Source: Sulfuricaulis sp049587675 (GTDB taxonomy: Bacteria > Pseudomonadota > Gammaproteobacteria > Acidiferrobacterales > Sulfurifustaceae). From it: a DNA stretch of 9,096 nucleotides. The translations under genes were made by a program, and so were the position numbers. The notes under the pieces were generated by a model. It ran no database searches and was not told the DNA's origin. It worked only from the letters and a program-made list of their open reading frames with translations. Below are positions 5,387-9,096 of the stretch, piece by piece; the first letter of the stretch is position 1, and each line of letters begins with the position of its first letter. The stretch is from the NCBI RefSeq assembly GCF_049587675.1, contig NZ_JBAVEJ010000055.1:1-9096 (forward strand). Reading direction: 5' to 3'.

Positions 5387-7692
5387 TGACCCGATATTTC
5401 ACTGTCTTGCTGCTCCTGCTGCTGTCACCGGCGCGCGCGGAACAATCCAATGAGGACCTGCTGGAAGCGGATCAGGCCTTCCAGCTATCCACGCGCACGG
5501 TCAACGGCACCACGCTCGAGACGCGCTGGAAGATCGCTCCCGACTATTACCTGTACCGGGACAAGTTCGAATTCGAGGCAATCGAGGGCGGGACACTCAA
5601 GGATCCGGTATTCCCGCACGGCAAGAAAAAGCAGGACCCGCTGTTCGGGACGGTGGAAACCTACACCAAATCAGTGAAGGTTCGCTTGCCGATCGAACGT
5701 CAGGGGTCCGCGCCAAGCCTGCGGCTGCGCATCACGGCACAAGGTTGCAACGAGCCCGTGGGCGTCTGCTACCCACCCATCGTGAAGGAAGTCGACTTCA
5801 AACTGCCGCCGGTAAAAGCATCGCGCGCGCCGGTCGCCGCGGTGGCGGCAACACCGGTCGGCGAAGTCCGGTCACTGAAAGACCTCACCCAGTCGACGAC
5901 GTTAGGGAGCGGCGCGGCGGAGCCGGTGGATCCGGAAACAGCCTTCAGGATGAATATCACGGCGCGCGGCAACGAGGCGCTGCTCGCAAGTATCGACATC
6001 GCCGACTGCTGTTATCTCTACCGTGACAAGATGAAGTTCGAACTGACCGCGGCCGATGGCAGTGCGCTGCCCGCGGACGTGCGCCTTGGCAGTGTCGAGC
6101 TGCCAGCAGGCAAAATCAAAACCGATGAGTTCATTGGCAAGACCGAAATTTATGAAACCGGTTTCGAGGTAGCACTCCCGATCGCGGGCGGCGCCGCACC
6201 GGATCGCGACATGTCGCTGCATGTCACGTATCAGGGCTGCTCGGAAAAAGGGGTGATCATCTGCTACCCGCCGGTGACAAAAAAATTCGGCGTGCAATTC
6301 CGCGCCGGCGCATTGAGCGTGGCGGCCGGACCGGAAGCCGCCGCGGCGTCGCCCGTGGTCCCACCGACACGCGACACCGGCAAACTGATGGTCGCCATGC
6401 TCGCCGCCTTCGGCGCGGGATTGTTGCTTAGCTTTACACCTTGCGTGCTCCCCATGGTGCCGATCTTGTCGGGCGTCATCGTGGGCACGGAAGGCACGCA
6501 CATCACCAAGCTGCGCGGCGGACTACTCTCGTACAGCTACGTGCTCGGCACCTCGTTCACCTACACCGTCGCCGGCGCCATCGCCGGCGCCACCGGGGAA
6601 CAGCTGCAGGCCTATTTCCAGACCACTTGGGCCATCGGAACCTTCGCCGCGCTCCTGGTGCTGCTCGCGCTCTCGATGTTCGGCTTCTATCAATTGCAGG
6701 TGCCATCCTCGATCCAGTCGCTGCTGCACCATCACTCCACCCGCATGCATCATCAAGTCAAACAATGGCTCGGCGGCGAGCTGATCGGGGCGTTTATACT
6801 TGGCCTGATCTCGGCGCTCATCATCGGTGCCTGCGTGTCGCCGGTGCTGGTCTCGGTGCTCGGCGCGGCCATCGCTGCCAAGGACCCGGTGCTCGGCGGC
6901 GCACTCATGTTCGCGCTGGCACACGGTCAGGGAGCAATCCTGATCGCGCTCGGCATCGGCGCCGGTTTCCTGCTGCCCAAGGTCGGCAAATGGATGGACA
7001 GCGTGAAGCATCTGTTCGGCGCCCTGCTGATCGCCGTCGCGATTTACCTGCTTGGATACCTGCCGCAGGTGCCGGTGCTGTTCCTGTGGGCGGCGCTGCT
7101 CATCGTCTCCGCCGTCTACCTCGGCGCCACCCAAAGCCTGCCGGAAAGCGCGGGCGGCTGGAGCTATTTGTGGAAAGGGATTGGCACCGTTTTGCTCATC
7201 TGGGGCGGGCTCGCCCTGCTCGGCGGATTCGCCGGCAACCGCGATATTCTGCGACCGCTGCCACTGACATCCTCCAGCATCAGCATGATCGCGGGTGGCG
7301 CCGGCGGCGCTGCCGCACCCGCCGCGGCGGAACATCCGTTCGAACGCATCTATACCCTGCGCGACCTGGAAGACCGCCTCGCATCCGCCAAGGCCGCGGG
7401 CAAGCCGGTGATCGTGGATTACTATGCCACGTGGTGCACGGATTGCCTGCGCATGGAAAAGAGCACCTTTGCCGATACCCGCGTTCGCGCGGAACTGGAG
7501 CACTTCGTGCGGCTGCAGCCGGATGTCACCAACTCCGGTGCCGCCGAGGTCGAGGCGATGAAAAAACGCTTCAAGGTCTACGGCCCACCGGCCGTCGTCC
7601 TGCTTAACAACCGGGGTGAACAGCGCAGTGAAGCGCCGACATACGGATTTCACAATGTCGAGGAAATGCTGACCCTGCTCGGCAACACCTGA
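5383..7692 (+). CDS. dsbD: Thiol:disulfide interchange protein DsbD with two tandem alpha domains
   Basis: DsbD takes electrons from cytoplasmic thioredoxin and passes them through the inner membrane to periplasmic reductants such as DsbC, DsbG and CcmG/TlpA-type proteins. This copy has 769 residues (E. coli 565). Order: signal peptide 1-19 (cleavage after ARA); alpha domain 1 about 22-143 with YYLYRDK (55-61) and the redox pair Cys122/Cys129; linker; alpha domain 2 about 183-307 with YLYRDK and Cys286/Cys294; an Ala/Pro-rich linker; a multi-pass membrane domain about 336-627 with the paired cysteines Cys354 (FTPCVLP) and Cys484 (IGACVSP); a gamma thioredoxin domain about 652-769 with WCTDC (Cys685/Cys688). 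The duplicated alpha domain explains the extra length. Oddities: CC at 209-210 in alpha 2, and a His-rich loop HHHSTRMHH at 449-457. ATG 5383 overlaps the cutA stop (ATGA); a second ATG directly follows. A TlpA-like gene starts 23 bases after its stop. Confidence 0.96.
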   Translation: MMTRYFTVLLLLLLSPARAEQSNEDLLEADQAFQLSTRTVNGTTLETRWKIAPDYYLYRDKFEFEAIEGGTLKDPVFPHGKKKQDPLFGTVETYTKSVKVRLPIERQGSAPSLRLRITAQGCNEPVGVCYPPIVKEVDFKLPPVKASRAPVAAVAATPVGEVRSLKDLTQSTTLGSGAAEPVDPETAFRMNITARGNEALLASIDIADCCYLYRDKMKFELTAADGSALPADVRLGSVELPAGKIKTDEFIGKTEIYETGFEVALPIAGGAAPDRDMSLHVTYQGCSEKGVIICYPPVTKKFGVQFRAGALSVAAGPEAAAASPVVPPTRDTGKLMVAMLAAFGAGLLLSFTPCVLPMVPILSGVIVGTEGTHITKLRGGLLSYSYVLGTSFTYTVAGAIAGATGEQLQAYFQTTWAIGTFAALLVLLALSMFGFYQLQVPSSIQSLLHHHSTRMHHQVKQWLGGELIGAFILGLISALIIGACVSPVLVSVLGAAIAAKDPVLGGALMFALAHGQGAILIALGIGAGFLLPKVGKWMDSVKHLFGALLIAVAIYLLGYLPQVPVLFLWAALLIVSAVYLGATQSLPESAGGWSYLWKGIGTVLLIWGGLALLGGFAGNRDILRPLPLTSSSISMIAGGAGGAAAPAAAEHPFERIYTLRDLEDRLASAKAAGKPVIVDYYATWCTDCLRMEKSTFADTRVRAELEHFVRLQPDVTNSGAAEVEAMKKRFKVYGPPAVVLLNNRGEQRSEAPTYGFHNVEEMLTLLGNT

Positions 7693-7715
7693 AGCTTCCA
7701 CGGTTCGGCCTACAC

Positions 7716-8261
7716 ATGTCCGCCACCCTGAAAAACCTGCTGCTGTTCGTCGTCGCCGTGCTGGCGCTCGCGGGCGGCTACTGGGCGGCACAGTCATTGC
7801 GCCCCGCGGAGAAAGTAACCACCCCGACCTACGGCGGCGGTACCATGATCGATTTCACCCTGCCCGATCTGGATGGAAAAAAACACGCGTTGAACGAATG
7901 GCGCGGCAAGGTGATCGTGCTGAACTTCTGGGCCACTTGGTGCCCGCCGTGTCGCGAGGAGATCCCGCTGTTTATCTCCCTGCAGAAAAAACATCCGGCG
8001 AACGACCTGCAGGTCATCGGGGTTGCTATCGATACCCTGACCGCCGTGATGGTTTACCGCCAGTCCGTGCGCATCAATTATCCGATCCTGATTGGCGAGA
8101 ATGATGCCATGCCGCTGATGACCCAGTACGGCAACCGCATGGGCTCCCTGCCCTTTACCGTGATCATCGACCGCAGCGGCTCGATTGCAGCTCGCAAACT
8201 CGGTGAGTTCAATCAAACCGATATTGAAAGCCTGATTGATCCTCTGTTAACTCGCCAATAA
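7716..8261 (+). CDS. Membrane-anchored TlpA/ResA-like thioredoxin
   Basis: A 181-residue thiol-disulfide protein. Residues 1-26 are an uncleaved-looking N-terminal anchor (LKNLLLFVVAVLALAGG), followed by a short linker and a periplasmic thioredoxin domain of the AhpC-TSA/Redoxin type, as in TlpA and ResA. The active site is FWATWCPPCREE with Cys76 and Cys79, and the cis-Pro of GSLPFTVIID is Pro146. FTLPDLDGKKHAL at 47-59 is the usual lead-in strand. It lacks the GVYGAPET-type motif of CcmG, so a general reductant is more likely than the cytochrome c maturation factor. The start ATG 7716 gives the anchor directly but has no strong ribosome site. It lies 23 bases after dsbD in the same direction, so it is probably co-transcribed and a likely electron acceptor of DsbD; that partnership is inference. 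No clear terminator follows. Confidence 0.93.
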   Translation: MSATLKNLLLFVVAVLALAGGYWAAQSLRPAEKVTTPTYGGGTMIDFTLPDLDGKKHALNEWRGKVIVLNFWATWCPPCREEIPLFISLQKKHPANDLQVIGVAIDTLTAVMVYRQSVRINYPILIGENDAMPLMTQYGNRMGSLPFTVIIDRSGSIAARKLGEFNQTDIESLIDPLLTRQ

Positions 8262-8498
8262 ACCCATCTCCGCCGTTTTCACGCAGATTCTGTCGATATC
8301 TTCACTATATATCGGTAATCTCCGCCAATTTTGCCAGCACAATGGATTCGCTGGACAAACTGCCATCTGAGATGCACAATAATACGTCTGGAGAAGATAG
8401 CGACAAATGTATGCGTAAATCAGGAAAGATCGCGCAAATAGCTTGCATTTTCCTAACCTGCCTCGGCCATCGGTTTACCTGCCGAACCAAAGCATCTC
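8262..8498. other. A+T-richer spacer before aroQ, probable promoter region
   Basis: This 237-base spacer has no convincing gene and looks clearly richer in A+T than its surroundings. It holds a bulged stem (8331-8338 with 8350-8358) with no T-run, and a -10-like AATAAT at 8378-8383 whose nearest -35-like TGGACA (8352-8357) is 20 bases away. It probably carries the aroQ-accB promoter, but I cannot place it. Confidence 0.5.
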
Positions 8499-8939
8499 AT
8501 GGCTGAAATCCTGGTACTGAACGGCCCCAACTTGAATCTGCTCGGCGCAAGAGAGCCGGAGCACTACGGCTCGACCACGCTTGAGACCATCAATCAGCGC
8601 CTTGCCAAGCAGGCTGAGGCCGCCGGACACCGCGTCAGTTTCTTCCAGAGCAACGCCGAGCACGAGCTGGTCGGGCGGGTGCAACAGGCGATGAAAGACG
8701 GGGTAGCGTTTGTCCTGCTGAACCCGGCGGCCTTCACCCACACCAGCGTGTCGCTTCGCGACGCCCTGGCCGCGGCACATATCCCGTTTATCGAGGTGCA
8801 TCTTTCCAACGTGCATGCACGCGAGTCATTCCGGAAGCACTCTTATTTCTCTGATCTCGCCGCCGGCGTGATCAGCGGACTGGGCGCGCAGGGTTATGAA
8901 CTGGCGCTCACAGCCGCCATTGAACGATTGAAAAAATAG
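8499..8939 (+). CDS. aroQ: Type II 3-dehydroquinate dehydratase
   Basis: This 146-residue enzyme catalyses the third step of the shikimate pathway, anti elimination of water from 3-dehydroquinate to give 3-dehydroshikimate, as a cytoplasmic dodecamer. All signature stretches are present: LNGPNLNLLGAREP (7-20), the flexible loop with Arg18 and the catalytic Tyr23, FVLLNPAAFTHTSVSLRDAL (71-90) with Asn75 and His81, EVHLSNVHARESFRKHSYF (99-117) with catalytic His101 and Arg108, and GVISGLGAQGYELAL near the end. Length is normal for the type II family. ATG 8499 gives the usual N-terminus, but the ribosome site is poor. accB starts 11 bases after its stop, the common aroQ-accB-accC arrangement of Gammaproteobacteria. 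It supplies aromatic amino acid and folate precursors. Confidence 0.97.
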   Translation: MAEILVLNGPNLNLLGAREPEHYGSTTLETINQRLAKQAEAAGHRVSFFQSNAEHELVGRVQQAMKDGVAFVLLNPAAFTHTSVSLRDALAAAHIPFIEVHLSNVHARESFRKHSYFSDLAAGVISGLGAQGYELALTAAIERLKK

Positions 8940-8950
8940 GGCAAGCCATC

Positions 8951-9096
8951 ATGGACATACGCAAGGTCAAAAAACTGATCGAAATGCTGGAGGAATCGAG
9001 TCTCTCCGAGATCGAGATCCGCGAGGGCGAGGAAGCCATCCGCATCAGCCGCGGGACTTCCGGCGGCACGCAGGTCGTGCACATGGCGCCGGCGCC
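8951..9096 (+). CDS. accB: Biotin carboxyl carrier protein of acetyl-CoA carboxylase (5' part)
   Basis: The frame opens at ATG 8951 and runs off the right edge after 48 codons. The visible N-terminus MDIRKVKKLIEMLEES, then LSEIEIREGEEAIRISRG, closely matches the start of bacterial AccB (E. coli begins MDIRKIKKLIELVEES). The next residues begin the Ala/Pro-rich linker; the C-terminal biotinyl domain with its MKM lysine lies outside. AccB carries biotin between the biotin carboxylase (AccC) and the carboxyltransferase in the first committed step of fatty acid synthesis. AGGG at 8938-8941, overlapping the aroQ stop, is 9 bases upstream and suggests coupling to aroQ. accC is expected next but is not visible. 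Confidence 0.93.
   Translation, partial: MDIRKVKKLIEMLEESSLSEIEIREGEEAIRISRGTSGGTQVVHMAPA

Noticed and set aside
6523..7797. Long minus-strand open frame opposite dsbD and the start of the TlpA-like gene
   Set aside because: The plus strand encodes a clear DsbD with all redox motifs; the opposite product is Arg/Gln/Gly-rich low-complexity sequence typical of a shadow frame.
8294..8314. CGATAT/ATATCG hairpin after the TlpA-like gene as a terminator
   Set aside because: The stem is six A+T-rich base pairs and no T-run follows it.
8305..8490. 61-codon minus-strand frame in the spacer before aroQ
   Set aside because: No ribosome site or domain was seen; it probably reflects the lower GC content of the spacer and the absence of stops by chance.

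Overview
The window looks like the chromosome of a GC-rich gammaproteobacterium, perhaps of the Chromatiales/Acidiferrobacterales type. That placement is an inference from protein similarity and gene order, not a database result. The core order fxsA-groES-groEL running one way and cutA-dsbD running the other way from a shared spacer resembles the same neighbourhood in E. coli. dsbD, a TlpA-like thioredoxin, aroQ and accB then follow in one direction. There is no sign of a phage, transposon, CRISPR array, tRNA or rRNA. This is mostly a housekeeping region with a few unusual details.

Layout. Bases 2-403 (+) are the 3' end of a metal-dependent O-methyltransferase. It converges on a minus-strand pair: a DUF4412-type exported, Met-rich protein (1423-2118) followed by an exported helical-repeat protein of unknown function (507-1409). 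This pair is bounded on each side by a rho-independent terminator, and the two terminators share 23 identical bases. Upstream on the same strand lie groEL (2319-3974) and groES (4007-4297). They are driven by a clear sigma70-type promoter (TTGACA-N16-TATCAT) whose -10 abuts a perfect CIRCE operator, so HrcA repression is expected. fxsA (4484-4912, -) precedes them. A 147-base divergent spacer with a 15-base palindrome separates fxsA from cutA (5060-5386, +), which overlaps dsbD (5383-7692, +) by four bases. A membrane-anchored TlpA/ResA-like thioredoxin (7716-8261) follows. After a relatively A+T-rich 237-base gap come aroQ (8499-8939) and the start of accB (8951 to the window end).

How the genes work together. 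groES/groEL form the cytoplasmic chaperonin. dsbD carries reducing equivalents from cytoplasmic thioredoxin across the inner membrane, and the adjacent TlpA-like protein is a plausible periplasmic client. aroQ (shikimate pathway) and accB (acetyl-CoA carboxylase) form a common biosynthetic gene pairing.

Points worth a second look: a third HrcA half-site that forms an 11-bp hairpin competing with CIRCE; two good Shine-Dalgarno/start pairs in frame for groES; a DsbD with two tandem N-terminal alpha domains and an extra Cys-Cys pair; and the little-studied exported protein pair downstream of groEL. I found no clear evidence of an entirely new system.
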